DNA of 64,000 nucleotides from Micromonospora echinospora (GTDB lineage Bacteria; Actinomycetota; Actinomycetes; Mycobacteriales; Micromonosporaceae), in contig NZ_JACHJC010000001.1 of assembly GCF_014203425.1 (NCBI RefSeq), positions 3,746,001 through 3,810,000 on the forward strand, in the 5' to 3' direction. Of the stretch, positions 35,901 to 46,179 are shown piece by piece. Position numbers and translations under genes: made by a program. Numbering within the stretch: the first letter of the stretch is position 1; every line of letters starts with the position of its first letter. The notes under the pieces are model-generated. The model was not told the DNA's origin. It was given only the letters and a program-made list of their open reading frames with translations, and did no database searches.

Positions 35901-36407
35901 GCCGAGCGGATCAGCGCGCTCCTGGCCGACCTGGCCGCCCTGGTCGGCGCGCTCGCCGCCGACCCGCACACGCCGGCCGCCGAGGTGGCGCCCGAGCTGC
36001 CCCGCCCGGCGGTGCGCGTCGCCGCGCTCGGCGCGATGACTGTCGCCACCGCCGAACCGGCCCGCGCGCCGCTGCCCACCGGCTCGGACGCGCTCACCGG
36101 CACCGAGGAGCTGATCGCCGGGATCTGGCGCGACGTGCTCGGCCGGGACACCGTCGGCGTCACCGACAACTTCTTCGACATCGGCGGCCACTCGATGGCC
36201 CTCGCCGCCGTGTACGCCCGCCTCACCGAGGCCACCGGCCGCTCGATCACCATGCTCGACCTGTTCCGCCACCCGACCGTGCGGGCGCTCGCCGCCAGCC
36301 TCGACGGGGCCGCCGACCGGCCGGAGCTGGCCCGCGCCGCGCTGCGCGCCGCCGCCCGGCGGGGCCGCGCCCGCCGTACCCCGCCACCACGCCGACCTCA
36401 CCAGTGA
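32904..36407 (+). CDS. NRPS with order A-T-C-T
   Basis: 1,167 residues from GTG 32904 (GTGA overlap). A domain (about 20-500): [35 protein letters not shown] and VTGKLDRP; the pocket reads DAMFLGGVLK by hand, resembling small aliphatic codes but not assignable. Carrier 1: S547 in AAGGNSIAAM. Condensation domain (about 600-1010) starts LSPPQRRLWFMDQL and has the active HHAVFDG motif (730-736). Carrier 2: S1097 in DIGGHSMAL. No second adenylation domain is present, so carrier 2 must be loaded in trans or receive the condensed chain from a partner. The tail is Arg/Pro-rich. It is followed after 30 bases by the PKS gene, whose KS could take the chain from carrier 2. Confidence 0.9.
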   Translation: MTDTLTVSAVHGTDLPWPDATLADLITAQAARTPDAVAVRQWDTRLTYRQLVDRAAGVAAALRGHGVGRGDRVGVCGARTPDLVVSVVGVLLAGAAYVPLEPGSPRARLRGIARDAGVRVVVGDAAAAEFGDEPGVVALALPGPAPLAPCPARPGDPAYVLFTSGSTGRPKGVLTTHRNAVEFVTGVSALTGADASVRSLGIASLGFDAATMDLFVPLTLGGAVQLLGADDRADPVRLARFVAEHEVTWGFITPTVLSLLDPAGFPSWRVLLCGGEAVPAELVARWAPGRRFLNGYGPTETTVLAVTCDLTPADTDPMPIGRPLPNHRAYVVDADLRPVPTGETGELLIGGPGLADGYLNRPGLTAERFVPDPFGDVPGERLYRTGDLVRQGPDGRIVYLGRADRQVKVRGQRIELGEIEAVLAAHPGVERVAVEAVPGPAGAELIAFLTPAGAPGDDELRAYATTRLTTAMLPARTVRLDALPVSPVTGKLDRPALRELAATAPPGVDDASTDGDPVTVAVRRIWTRLLGAAPAPDSDFLAAGGNSIAAMRLVAALRAELGRQVDTRVLFADRTFAALVDRVRAADPADADGLTTGNPPTLSPPQRRLWFMDQLAPSSAPYNIAVAHRLRGPLDVVALGAALRAVAERHDVLRWRIPQNGGVPYAVREEPTDVAVPVVDLTGAADPDTELAGMLAAGAGHAFDLATGPPWQVTVYRLAAEEHVLAVTVHHAVFDGWSEALLYDELALAYARALGRSVPGRPPLPATYADYAVWRADRDRRRGDADLAWWTAHLAGAPTVLDLPRDRPRPAVQTYAGAEAAVRLDATADRDVRDLAARRGTTVAAVLLAAFGELLRRVTGGDEHVLGAIVADRRLAAFDEVIGFFIDTVPVRVRSGDASFAEQVDRAAAELHEVTAHPGAPLERIVESLGVGRDTSRAPLVQVLFNVLNFAPPRLTLTGLTAEPLPVPKPGSPFDLTVYVVERDGRAGVEVVHNPDLFEAERISALLADLAALVGALAADPHTPAAEVAPELPRPAVRVAALGAMTVATAEPARAPLPTGSDALTGTEELIAGIWRDVLGRDTVGVTDNFFDIGGHSMALAAVYARLTEATGRSITMLDLFRHPTVRALAASLDGAADRPELARAALRAAARRGRARRTPPPRRPHQ

Positions 36408-36437
36408 CGCGATCCCTTGTGAACTGAAGGAACCCCC

Positions 36438-39400
36438 ATGCAGAACGACATTCCCGCCGACGACGGCGTCGAGCCCATCGCCATCGTCGGGCTCGCCGCC
36501 CGCCTGCCCGGCGCGGCCGACGTCGACGAGTTCTGGCGCAACCTGGTCGACGGCGTGGAGTCGACGACCGAGCTGACCCGCGAGGAGCAGCTCGCCCGCG
36601 GCGCCCGGCCGGAGGAGGTCGACGACCCGGGCTGGGTCAACCGCGCGCCGCTGGTGGACGGCTACGACGAGTTCGACGCCGGCCTGTTCGGGATGACCGC
36701 CCGCGAGGCCGAGATCACCGACCCGCAGCACCGGCTGTTCCTGGAGACCTGCTACACCGCGTTGCAGGACGCCGGCTACGACCCGGGCCGCTACGACGGC
36801 GCGGTCGGCGTGTACGCCGGCACCGGCGGCAACACCTACCTGCACCGCAACGTGTACCGCAACAAGCGGGTCGGCGGGAACCCGCACGGCGCGGTCTCGC
36901 TGGCCACCGGAAACTCGCCGAACTACGTGGCCACGAACGTGTCGTACCGGCTGGACCTGCGCGGCCCGAGCATGACAGTGCACACCGCCTGCTCCACCTC
37001 GCTGGTCGCGTTCCACCTGGCCTGCGAGGCGCTGCGCAACGGCGAGTGCGACATGGCCCTGGCCGGCGGCGTCAACATCGAGCTGCCGCACGTCGGCTAC
37101 CTCGGCATGGACGGCTTCACCTCGCCGGACGGGCGGTGCCGGCCGTTCGACGCCGCCGCGAACGGCACGGTGTGGGGCAGCGGCGTCGGGGTGACGCTGC
37201 TCAAGCGGCTCACCGACGCGATCGCCGACGGCGACCACATCCGCGCGGTCGTGCTCGGCAACGCCATCAACAACGACGGCGCCGGGAAGGTCGGCTTCAC
37301 CGCCCCCAGCATCGACGGGCAGACGGAGGCCATCGCCCAGGCCGTCGCGCTCGCCGGCGTCGACCCGCGCAGCATCAGCTACGTCGAGGCGCACGGCACC
37401 GGCACCGCGCTCGGCGACCCGATCGAGATCGCCGCGCTGTCCGCCGTCTACACCAGGGACACCGACGAGCGCGGCTGGTGCGGCATCGGGTCGGTGAAGT
37501 CGAACATCGGCCACCTCAGCCAGCCCTCCGGCATCGTCAGCGTGATCAAGACGGTGCTGGCGATGGAGCGCGGGCTGATCCCGCCGACCATCAACTACGA
37601 GACGCCGAACCCGGCCATCGACTTCGCCGAGACCCCGTTCTACGTGGCGAACACGCTGACCAAGTGGGACACCGACGGCGGGCCGCGCCGGGCCGGGGTC
37701 AGCTCCTTCGGCATCGGCGGCACCAACGCGCACGTGGTGCTCCAGGAGGCGCCCGCCGCGGAGCGGGACGAGCCGTCGGCCCGCCCGGCGCACCTGCTCC
37801 AGGTGTCGGCGAAGACCCCGGCCGCGCTGGACGTCGCCGTGCGGCGGCTCGCCGAGCACCTGGAGGGCGGCAGCGACGTGGCGCTCGCCGACGTGGCGCA
37901 CACGCTGCGCGTCGGCCGCCAGACGTATGCCCACCGCGCCGCCGTCGTGGCCGGCGACCCGGGCAGCGCCGCCGCCGCGCTGCGCGAGCGGCGCAAGGGC
38001 CACCGGGGCGTCGCCGACGGACCCGCGCCCCGGGTGGCGTTCCTGTTCAGCGGCCAGGGCTCGCAGTACGCGGGGATGGGCGCCGAACTGTACGCCCAGG
38101 ACCCGGCGTTTGCCGCCGCCGTGGACGAGTGTGCCGACCTGCTCCGGCCCGAGCTGGGCCTGGACATCCGGGATCTGATCCTCGGCCGCGACCCGGACGC
38201 GGCGGACAAGCTCACCGAGACCCGCTGGACGCAGCCCGCGCTGTTCACAGTCGAGTACGCCCTCGCCGTCGCCTGGCGGGCCGCCGGGGTCGTCCCGGCC
38301 GCGATGATCGGCCATTCCATCGGCGAGTACGTGGCCGCCACGCTCGCCGGGGTGCTCGACCTCGCGGACGCGCTGCGGGTGGTGGCCGCCCGGGGCCGGC
38401 TGATGCACTCCCTGCCCGCCGGTTCGATGCTGGCGGTCACGCTCGACGAGTCGGCGGTGGCCGACCGGCTGCCTGCGGGCCTGTCCGTGGCGACAGTCAA
38501 CGGCCCCGGCACCTGCGTGGTGGCCGGTGAGACCGCCCTGGTGGAGGAGTTCGCCGCGAGTCTGGGCGGCAAGAACAAGTCGAAGCTGCTGCGCACCTCG
38601 CACGCGTTCCACTCGCCGATGATGGACCCGATCCTGGACGAGTTCACCGCGCTGATGGCCACCGTGCCGCTGCGGCCGCCCGCGGTGCCGTTCGTGTCGA
38701 ACGTGACAGGCACCTGGATCACCGAGGCGCAGGCCACCGACCCGGCGTACTGGGCCGCGCACCTGCGTCGCCCGGTCCGCTTCGGCGCGTGCGTGGCCAC
38801 AGTGCTCGCCGAGGGCACCTGGGCGCTCGTCGAGTGCGGCCCCGGCCGGCAACTGGCCAACCTGGCCCGGATGCAGGTCGCCAAGGCCGCCGAGGCGCAG
38901 CGTGCGCTCACCCCGCTTGGCAGCCTGCCCGGTCCGGGCGAGCAGACCGGCGACCTGGCCGCGCTGCTCGGCACGGCCGGCGCGCTGTGGTGCGCGGGCG
39001 TGCCGGTGCGACTGCCGGCCGACCCGGGCGCGCGGCGGGTGCCGCTGCCCACGTACCCGTTCGAGCGGCGCCGCTACTGGATCGACCCGGACCTGGAGCA
39101 GGAGGTTGTCGCGGCGCCCGCCGAGACCGGACCCCGGCCGTTGCCGGAGTGGTTCGCGGTGCCGGTGTGGCGCCAGGCCGCCCCGGCCCGCGCCGTGGAG
39201 CCGCTGGGCCGTTGCCTGGTGCTGGCCGACGGCCCGCGCGGCGAGGCGCTCGTGGCCGCGTTGCGCGCCGCCGGCGACGACCCGGTCGAGGTACGCGTCG
39301 GTGAGGCGTTCTCCGCCGGCCCCACCGGATTCCGGCTTCGCCCGGGCGTACGCGCCGACGCCGAGGCGCTGGTCGCCGCGCTCGGCGCCGACCTGCCCCG

Positions 39401-41888
39401 GCGGATCGTGCACGCGTTCGCCCTCGACGGCGAGCCGGCCGGCATCGACCCGGCGGCCGCCTGGGCGGCGCAGGAGCGCGGCTTCTTCGGCGCGCTGCAC
39501 CTGGTGCAGGCCCTCGCCGGCGCCGGTGTGCCGGCCGACGAGGCGGGCGTACGCCTGGACCTGGTCACCGCCGGCATCGGCGACGTACGCGGTGACGACC
39601 TGGTCCGCCCCGAGCACGCCACGCTCGCCGGACTGGCCCGGGTCCTCCCGGCCGAGCTGCCCGGCCTGACCGTGCGGCTGCTCGACACCGATCCGGCCGC
39701 ACGCGGCGTGGCCGCCCTGGTGGCCGAGCTGCGCAGCCCGGTCCACGCCGAGCACCCGGAGGTGGCGCTGCGCGGCGACCGCCGCTGGCTCGGCGGGTAC
39801 GAGCAGGTGAGCGTGGCCGCCGAGGCCGAGCCGGGCGTGCTGCGCGAGGAGGGCCGCTACATGATCACCGGCGGTCTCGGCGGGATCGGCGTCACCCTGG
39901 CCGAGGACTTCGCCCGCCGGGCCCGCGCCAAGCTGGTGCTGCTGGCCCGCTCCGGGCTGCCGGAGCGGGACGACTGGGACGCGCACCTGGCGGTGCACGG
40001 CGGCGCCGACCGGGCCGGGCGCGCCATCGCGGCGATCCGCCGGATGGAGGCGGCCGGCGCCGACGTGCTGGTGCTGGCCGCCGACGTCACCGACCCGGAC
40101 GACCTGCGCCGGGTCCGCGACGAGGCCGAGCGGCGGTTCGGCGGGCTCGACGGCATCGTGCACGCCGCCGGCCTGCCCGGCGGCGGCATGGCCGAGGTCA
40201 AGGAGCGCGACGAGGCGCAGCGCGTGCTGGCCCCGAAGCTGGCCGGCACGCTCGCGCTGGCCCAGGTCTTCGGCGACCTGCCGCTCGACTTCGTCGTCCT
40301 CTGCTCCTCGATCACCGCGGTGATCGGCGGTTTCGGCCAGGTCGACTACTGCGCCGCGAACAACTTCCTGGACGCCTTCGCGCGTTCCGGGGCCGGGTTC
40401 CGTGCCCCCGTGGTGTCGCAGAACTGGGGCGGCTGGGCCGAGGTCGGCATGGCGGTGGAGACCGCCGCGCCGGCCGCGTTCCGGGCCGCCGGGCGGGACA
40501 CCGTGACCACAGCGGTCACGCACCCGGTGCTGACCACGATGGTCGCCGGGCCGGACGGCACGGTGCTGCACGGCCTGGTCGCCGCCGACACCCACTGGCT
40601 GCTCGACGAGCACCGGATCGGCGGGGTGCCGGTGGTGCCGGGCACCGCCCACCTGGAGTCGGTGCGCGCCGCGGTGGCCGCCGCGCTGCCCGCGCCGGGC
40701 CCGGACGCCGCTGTCGAACTGCGCGACGTGGTCTTCCTGGAGCCGTTCTCGGTGCCGGACGGCACTGTGGCCCAGTACCGGGTCGAGCTGACCCCAGCCG
40801 AGGACGGCACCGACTTCACTGTCGCCAGCCTCGCCGCCGGCCAGGCGCGTACCCACGTGCGCGGCACCGCCGGGTGGACCACCGAGGCGGCCCCGCCGGC
40901 CGCGGTGCCCGCCCTCGCCGGGCGGCGGGTCGACGACGACGCCTCGTTCGGCCGGGGACGCACCAGCATGCTGACGTTCGGCCCGCGCTGGGCGGCGCTG
41001 GCCGAGCACCACCTCGCCGACGGCGAGGAGCTGGCCCGCGTGCAGGCGCCCGCCGCCGCGCTGGGCGATCTGCCCTCGTGGGGGCTGCACCCGGCGCTGC
41101 TGGACGTGGCCACCGCGTTCGGCCGCGGCCAGGGCTCCGGCACCTACCTGCCGCTGTCGTACGGCCGGATCGTGGTGCGCGGCGCTCTGCCGGCGACGTT
41201 CCACAGTCACCTGCGGCACCGGCCCGCCGCCACCGACGAGGTGGTCGCCGCCGACCTGTCGCTGCGCGACCCGGCCGGGCGGGAGCTGGTCGCGATCAGC
41301 GACTTCGTGCTGCGCCGGGTCGACCAGGGCGCGTTCACCGGCAACCTGGCCGAGTCCTCGGCGGCGGACGCCGACGCCCCGGTGCCGGTGACCGAGGACA
41401 TCCGCCCGGTCGACGGCGCGGAGGCGTTCCGGCGCAGCCTCGCCGCCGGACTCGGCGCCCAGGTGGTGATCGCCACCCGCACCGTTGCCGACATCCGGCG
41501 CCGGGCCGCCCGGGTCACCACCGACAGCATCGCCGAGGATTCCGGCGCGCCGTCCGGCACGCCGGACGCCACCGGCGGCGGCTCGGCCGCCCCGAGCACC
41601 GAGCTGGAGAGGACCATCGCCCAGGTGTGGCGTGACGGCCTCGGCGTCACCGACGTCGGCGTGGACGACGACTTCTTCGCCCTCGGCGGCAACTCGCTGG
41701 TCGCCGTGCAGCTGATCGCCGCCATGCGCAAGGCGACAGGGGTGCGGCTGCCGATGCGCAGCCTCTTCGAGACCCCCACGGTGGCCGGCCTGGCCGCCCG
41801 GATCGAGGAGCTGCGCGCCGAGGCGCCCGCCGACCAACCGGCCGCCCCGGCGGCGATCCCGGCCATCCCGCGGCTGCCCCGCGGCTGA
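36438..41888 (+). CDS. Type I PKS module KS-AT-KR-DH-ACP
   Basis: 1,816 residues with GAAGGA 6 bases before the ATG. KS (about 10-435): Cys185 in HTACSTS, EAHGTGT, KSNIGH. AT (about 525-820): FLFSGQGSQYAGMG, Ser627 in GHSIGE, and HAFH at 722-725, the malonyl-specific signature. KR (about 1135-1320): ITGGLGGIG NADPH loop, Ser in CSSITAVIGG and Tyr1304. DH (about 1370-1640): H1392 in EHRIGGVPVVPG (HxxxGxxxxP); the second motif is HPALLDVATAF with D1556 but Ala where Gln/His is usual. ACP Ser1753 in ALGGNSLVAV. DH lies after KR, the order common in myxobacterial, cyanobacterial and hybrid PKS. Predicted to add one malonyl unit reduced to a beta-hydroxy or enoyl group. No ER. Confidence 0.92.
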   Translation: MQNDIPADDGVEPIAIVGLAARLPGAADVDEFWRNLVDGVESTTELTREEQLARGARPEEVDDPGWVNRAPLVDGYDEFDAGLFGMTAREAEITDPQHRLFLETCYTALQDAGYDPGRYDGAVGVYAGTGGNTYLHRNVYRNKRVGGNPHGAVSLATGNSPNYVATNVSYRLDLRGPSMTVHTACSTSLVAFHLACEALRNGECDMALAGGVNIELPHVGYLGMDGFTSPDGRCRPFDAAANGTVWGSGVGVTLLKRLTDAIADGDHIRAVVLGNAINNDGAGKVGFTAPSIDGQTEAIAQAVALAGVDPRSISYVEAHGTGTALGDPIEIAALSAVYTRDTDERGWCGIGSVKSNIGHLSQPSGIVSVIKTVLAMERGLIPPTINYETPNPAIDFAETPFYVANTLTKWDTDGGPRRAGVSSFGIGGTNAHVVLQEAPAAERDEPSARPAHLLQVSAKTPAALDVAVRRLAEHLEGGSDVALADVAHTLRVGRQTYAHRAAVVAGDPGSAAAALRERRKGHRGVADGPAPRVAFLFSGQGSQYAGMGAELYAQDPAFAAAVDECADLLRPELGLDIRDLILGRDPDAADKLTETRWTQPALFTVEYALAVAWRAAGVVPAAMIGHSIGEYVAATLAGVLDLADALRVVAARGRLMHSLPAGSMLAVTLDESAVADRLPAGLSVATVNGPGTCVVAGETALVEEFAASLGGKNKSKLLRTSHAFHSPMMDPILDEFTALMATVPLRPPAVPFVSNVTGTWITEAQATDPAYWAAHLRRPVRFGACVATVLAEGTWALVECGPGRQLANLARMQVAKAAEAQRALTPLGSLPGPGEQTGDLAALLGTAGALWCAGVPVRLPADPGARRVPLPTYPFERRRYWIDPDLEQEVVAAPAETGPRPLPEWFAVPVWRQAAPARAVEPLGRCLVLADGPRGEALVAALRAAGDDPVEVRVGEAFSAGPTGFRLRPGVRADAEALVAALGADLPRRIVHAFALDGEPAGIDPAAAWAAQERGFFGALHLVQALAGAGVPADEAGVRLDLVTAGIGDVRGDDLVRPEHATLAGLARVLPAELPGLTVRLLDTDPAARGVAALVAELRSPVHAEHPEVALRGDRRWLGGYEQVSVAAEAEPGVLREEGRYMITGGLGGIGVTLAEDFARRARAKLVLLARSGLPERDDWDAHLAVHGGADRAGRAIAAIRRMEAAGADVLVLAADVTDPDDLRRVRDEAERRFGGLDGIVHAAGLPGGGMAEVKERDEAQRVLAPKLAGTLALAQVFGDLPLDFVVLCSSITAVIGGFGQVDYCAANNFLDAFARSGAGFRAPVVSQNWGGWAEVGMAVETAAPAAFRAAGRDTVTTAVTHPVLTTMVAGPDGTVLHGLVAADTHWLLDEHRIGGVPVVPGTAHLESVRAAVAAALPAPGPDAAVELRDVVFLEPFSVPDGTVAQYRVELTPAEDGTDFTVASLAAGQARTHVRGTAGWTTEAAPPAAVPALAGRRVDDDASFGRGRTSMLTFGPRWAALAEHHLADGEELARVQAPAAALGDLPSWGLHPALLDVATAFGRGQGSGTYLPLSYGRIVVRGALPATFHSHLRHRPAATDEVVAADLSLRDPAGRELVAISDFVLRRVDQGAFTGNLAESSAADADAPVPVTEDIRPVDGAEAFRRSLAAGLGAQVVIATRTVADIRRRAARVTTDSIAEDSGAPSGTPDATGGGSAAPSTELERTIAQVWRDGLGVTDVGVDDDFFALGGNSLVAVQLIAAMRKATGVRLPMRSLFETPTVAGLAARIEELRAEAPADQPAAPAAIPAIPRLPRG

Positions 41889-41920
41889 CACCCCCGACGC
41901 AAACAAGGAGACACCGCACC

Positions 41921-42874
41921 ATGAGCGAGACAACCGCGACGCTGCCGGTGGTCGTCGAGAGCGACGGCCGGGCGCTGACCGACCTGATCACCGCCCGGCG
42001 CGCCGAGCTGCGGGACACCCTCGTCGCCAGTGGAGGGCTGCTGTTCCGCGGCTTCGACGTGGGCGGCGTGGACGGCTTCGACCAGGCCGTACGGGCCCTG
42101 GCCGGCGAGCCGCTGACCTACACCGAGCGCTCCTCGCCCCGGCACTCCATCAAGGGCCGGGTCTACACCTCGACCGACTACCCGCCGGACGAGGAGATCT
42201 TCCTGCACAACGAGAACTCGTACCAGGCGCGCTGGCCGCTGACACTGTTCTTCTACTGCGTCACGCCGCCGGACACCCGGGGCGCCACGCCGCTGGCCGA
42301 CGTACGCCGGGTGTACGAGCTGATCGACCCGGCGGTACGCGAGGAGTTCGTCCGCCGCCGGTGGATGCTGGTGCGCAACTTCCACGGCGACTTCGGCACC
42401 CGCTGGCAGGAGGTGTTCAACACCGAGAACCGCGCCGAGGTCGAGGCGTACGCGGCGGCGAACGGGATCACAGTGGAGTGGGTCGGCAAGGACGGCCTGC
42501 GTACCCGCGCGGTCCGGGACGTGGTGCACCACCGGCCGGGATCGGACACCCCGCGCTGGTTCAACCACGCCACCTTCTTCCACCTGAGCACGTTGCCGGC
42601 CGACTACCAGGAGGGCCTGCTGGCCATGTTCGGCGCCGACGGGCTGCCGTCGAACACCTATTACGGCGACGGCGGCGAGATCCCCGCCGACGTCATGGAC
42701 CACCTGCGCGCCGCCTACCGGGCGGCCACGGTCCGCTTCGACTACCAGCGCGACGACGTGCTGGTGGTGGACAACATGACCGCCGCGCACGGCCGGGAGC
42801 CGTTCACCGGCCCCCGCAAGATCGCCGTGGCGATGGCCGAGCCGCACACCCCCGACACCGCAGGAGCGAACTGA
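41921..42874 (+). CDS. SyrP-like Fe(II)/2-oxoglutarate hydroxylase (TauD/TfdA family)
   Basis: 317 residues, AAGGAG 12 bases before ATG. A TauD/TfdA-type non-haem iron oxygenase: the metal triad is H96 and E98 in FLHNENSY plus distal H290 in AAHGREPF, with the 2-oxoglutarate Arg in GPRKIAVAMAEP. LLFRGFDV, RSSPRHSIKGRVYTSTDYPPDEEIFLHNE and TYYGDGGEI are close to SyrP of syringomycin synthesis, which beta-hydroxylates carrier-bound aspartate. The next adenylation domain has an Asn/Asp-type pocket, so it probably makes beta-hydroxy-Asn or -Asp on the carrier of the C-A-T protein. Stop and next start form TGACATG, so it is coupled with the MbtH gene. Confidence 0.9.
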   Translation: MSETTATLPVVVESDGRALTDLITARRAELRDTLVASGGLLFRGFDVGGVDGFDQAVRALAGEPLTYTERSSPRHSIKGRVYTSTDYPPDEEIFLHNENSYQARWPLTLFFYCVTPPDTRGATPLADVRRVYELIDPAVREEFVRRRWMLVRNFHGDFGTRWQEVFNTENRAEVEAYAAANGITVEWVGKDGLRTRAVRDVVHHRPGSDTPRWFNHATFFHLSTLPADYQEGLLAMFGADGLPSNTYYGDGGEIPADVMDHLRAAYRAATVRFDYQRDDVLVVDNMTAAHGREPFTGPRKIAVAMAEPHTPDTAGAN

Positions 42875-42875
42875 C

Positions 42876-43064
42876 ATGGCCGAATCCCGATTCCTTGTCG
42901 TCCGCAACGACGAGGAGCAGTACTCGATCTGGTCGGCCGACCGCGAGCTGCCCGCCGGCTGGCACGGCACCGGCTTCGTCGGCAGCCGCGAGGAGTGCCT
43001 GACCCACGTGGACGAGGTCTGGACCGACATGCGTCCCCGCTCGGTGCGCGAGGCCCTCTCATGA
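42876..43064 (+). CDS. MbtH-like NRPS chaperone
   Basis: 62 residues, slightly shorter than the usual ~70. The family pattern is clear: [27 protein letters not shown], then [21 protein letters not shown]. MbtH proteins bind the adenylation core domain and are often needed for its solubility or activity. The stop overlaps the ATG of the C-A-T gene (ATGA at 43061-43064), which points to that protein, and the following one, as partners. Confidence 0.95.
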   Translation: MAESRFLVVRNDEEQYSIWSADRELPAGWHGTGFVGSREECLTHVDEVWTDMRPRSVREALS

Positions 43065-46000
43065 CGCAGGAGTGGACCTTCCCGGCCTCCTACGCCCAGG
43101 AGCGGGTGTGGATGGCCAACCAGCTCGACGCCGGGTCGCCGGTGTTCAACGTCTCCTTCCCGTGGATGTTCCCGGCCGGCGTGGACGCCGACACGGCCAG
43201 CGACGTGGTCAACCGGGTGATCGCCCGGCACGAGACGCTGCGTACCCACCTGCGGGCCGACGACGGCGCGCTGGTTCAGGTCGTGCGCGCCCACGAGCCG
43301 GCGCCGCTGCCGGTCACCGACGTCACCCACCTGCCCGCCGGTGAGCAGCGAGGCGAGTTCGAGCGGATCCGCGGCGAGATGGCGCGGATGCCGATCCCGC
43401 TGGACGCGGCGCCGCTGTGGCGGGCCCGGCTGATCCGCATGGACGAAGGGCTGGCGCTGGCGTTCGTGGCGCACCACGCCGTCTTCGACAGCCACTCGGC
43501 GGTGCTGTTCCACGCCGAGCTTGTCGCGTTCTGCGCGGCCGCGCGCACCGGCGCCGAGCCCGCCGTGCCCGAGCTGCCCATCCAGTACGCCGACTTCGCG
43601 GTCTGGCAGCGCCAGCAGCTCACCGGTGCGGAACTGGACCGGCAGCTCGCGTTCTGGACCGGCCACCTGGCCGGCGCGCCGCCGGTCACCGGTCTGCCGC
43701 TGGACCGGCCCCGTCCGGTCCAGCTCGGCTTCGCCGGTGACGAGGTGCGCTTCACGCTGCCCGACGGGCTGCTGGACCGCGTCGGCGCGCTGGCCACCGG
43801 CGCGCAGGCCACCCCGTACATGGTGCTGCTGGCCGGTTTCGCGGCGCTGCTGTCGCGGATCTCCGGCGACGCCGACGTGGTGGTCGGCGTCTCCACCGCC
43901 GGCCGGGACAACCCGGAGCTGACGCCGCTGATCGGCATGTTCGTCAACCCGGTGGCGCTGCGCTGCGACGTCTCCGGCGACCCGACGTTCGCGGCGCTGC
44001 TCGGCCGGATCCGCAACGGCCTCATCGACGCCATGGAGCACGGGCAGGCGCCGTTCCAGAAGATCGTCGAGGCGGTCGACCCGCAGCGGAACCCGTCGGT
44101 GCAGCCGATCTTCCAGACCGCCCTGAACTGGATCCCGGACTCCGGCCTCGACCCGGTGGAGCTGGGCACCACGAAGGACGACCTGGCCTTCGACATCACC
44201 ACCGGCGACTGCCGCCTGGTCTACCGGACCGAGCTGTTCGACCGGGGGACCGCCGAGTCGGTGGTACGCCGCTACGTGCGGCTGCTCGCCGCCGCCGTCG
44301 CCGAGCCGGAGCGGACCGTGGCCGCGCTGCCGCTGCTCACCGACGACGAGCGTGACCTGGTGCTCGGCGCCTGGAACGACACCGCCCGCGACGTGCCGGT
44401 GACCACAGTGGTCGACGAGGTGCAGCGGCAGGCCGCCGCCACCCCGGACGCGGCGGCGCTGGTCAGCGACGGCGTGACGCTGCGCTACGCCGAGCTGAAC
44501 AGCGCCGCGAACCGGCTGGCCCGGCTGCTGGTGGCGCGCGGGGCCGGCCCGGAGACCCGGGTCGCGCTGGCCCTGCCCCGCTCCTGCGACCTTGTCGTCG
44601 CGATGCTCGCGGTGCTGAAGGCCGGCGCCGCGTACGTGCCGGTGGACACCACGTACCCGGCCGGGCGGATCGCGTACCTGCTCGAGGACGCCGCGCCCGC
44701 GCTGGTGGTGGCCGACCCGGACACCGCCGCCCTGGTGCCCGGCGACGCGCTGGTGCTCGACGGCGAGGTGGGCTCTGACCAGCCCGGCGAGGACCTCACC
44801 GACACCGACCGGGTCGCCCCGCTGCGCCCCGAGCACCCGGCGTACGTGCTCTACACCTCCGGCTCCACCGGCCGCCCGAAGGGCGTGGTGGTCGAGCACC
44901 GGGCGGTGACCGCGTACCTGGCCTGGGCCCGGGCCACCTACCCGGGGCTTTCCGGGGTGGCGCTGCTGCACTCGCCGGTCTCGTTCGACCTCACCGTCAC
45001 CGGCCTGCTCGGCACGCTCACCGCCGGCGGCACGGTGCGGCTGGCCGCGATCGACGACCCGGCCGCCCGCGCCGGCGGCCGGCCGGCCTTCCTCAAGGTC
45101 ACGCCGAGCCACCTGCCGCTGCTCGACGCCGAGCTGTCACCGACGACCGACCTGGTCATCGGCGGCGAGGCGCTGACCGGGGAGCAGCTCGCCGCGTGGC
45201 GGGCCGCGCACCCCGACGTCGCGGTGATCAACGAGTACGGCCCGACCGAGGCCACAGTGGGCTGCGTCGCGGCCCGCATCGCCCCCGGTGAGCCGCTCCC
45301 GGGCGGTCCGGTGCCGATCGGCACGCCCACCTGGAACACCCGGGCGCTGCTGTTCGACGCCGCCCTGCGCCCGGTGCCCCCGGGCGTGGTGGGGGAGCTG
45401 TACCTCACCGGCACGCAGCTCGCCCGTGGCTACCACGACCGGCCCGGGCTGACCGCCGAGCGGTTCCTGCCCTGCCCGTACGGTCCGCCCGGCGCCCGGA
45501 TGTACGCCACCGGCGACCTGGCCCGCTGGCGCGCCGACGGCACGCTGGACTACCTGGGCCGCCGCGACGACCAGGTCAAGGTGCGCGGCATGCGCATCGA
45601 GCTGGGCGAGGTCGAGGCGGCGCTGCTGGCCCACCCGGACGTGCGCGCCGCCGCCGCAGCGGTACGCGCCGACGGCGGCGAGCCGATGCTCGTCGGCTAC
45701 CTGGTGGGCCCGGCCCACGAGGACTCGGTCCGCGCCGAACTGGCCCGCGAGCTGCCCGCGCACCTGGTGCCGGCCGCCCTGGTCCGGCTGGACACGCTGC
45801 CGCTGACCCCGAACGGCAAGCTGGACCGCGCCGCGTTGCCCGCCCCGGCGGCGGCCGAGCCGGCCCAGGACAGCTACGTCGCGCCCCGCACCGAGGCCGA
45901 GGCCCTGGTCGCCGAGGTGTACGCCGAGATCCTCCAGGTGGAGAAGGTCGGCGCGCACGACGACTTCTTCGCCCTCGGCGGCAACTCGCTGCGCGGCATG

Positions 46001-46179
46001 CGGGCGATGGCCCGCATCCGCGCCGAGGTGGACGTCGAGCTGCCCATGCGGGCGCTGTTCAGCAGCCCCGTGGTGGCGGACCTGGCCGCCCAGATCGAAG
46101 AGCGGATCGCCGCCGAGCTCGACGGCCTCTCCGACACCGAGGTCGCCGCGCTGCTCGCGGCGGAAGAGGGAACCAACTG

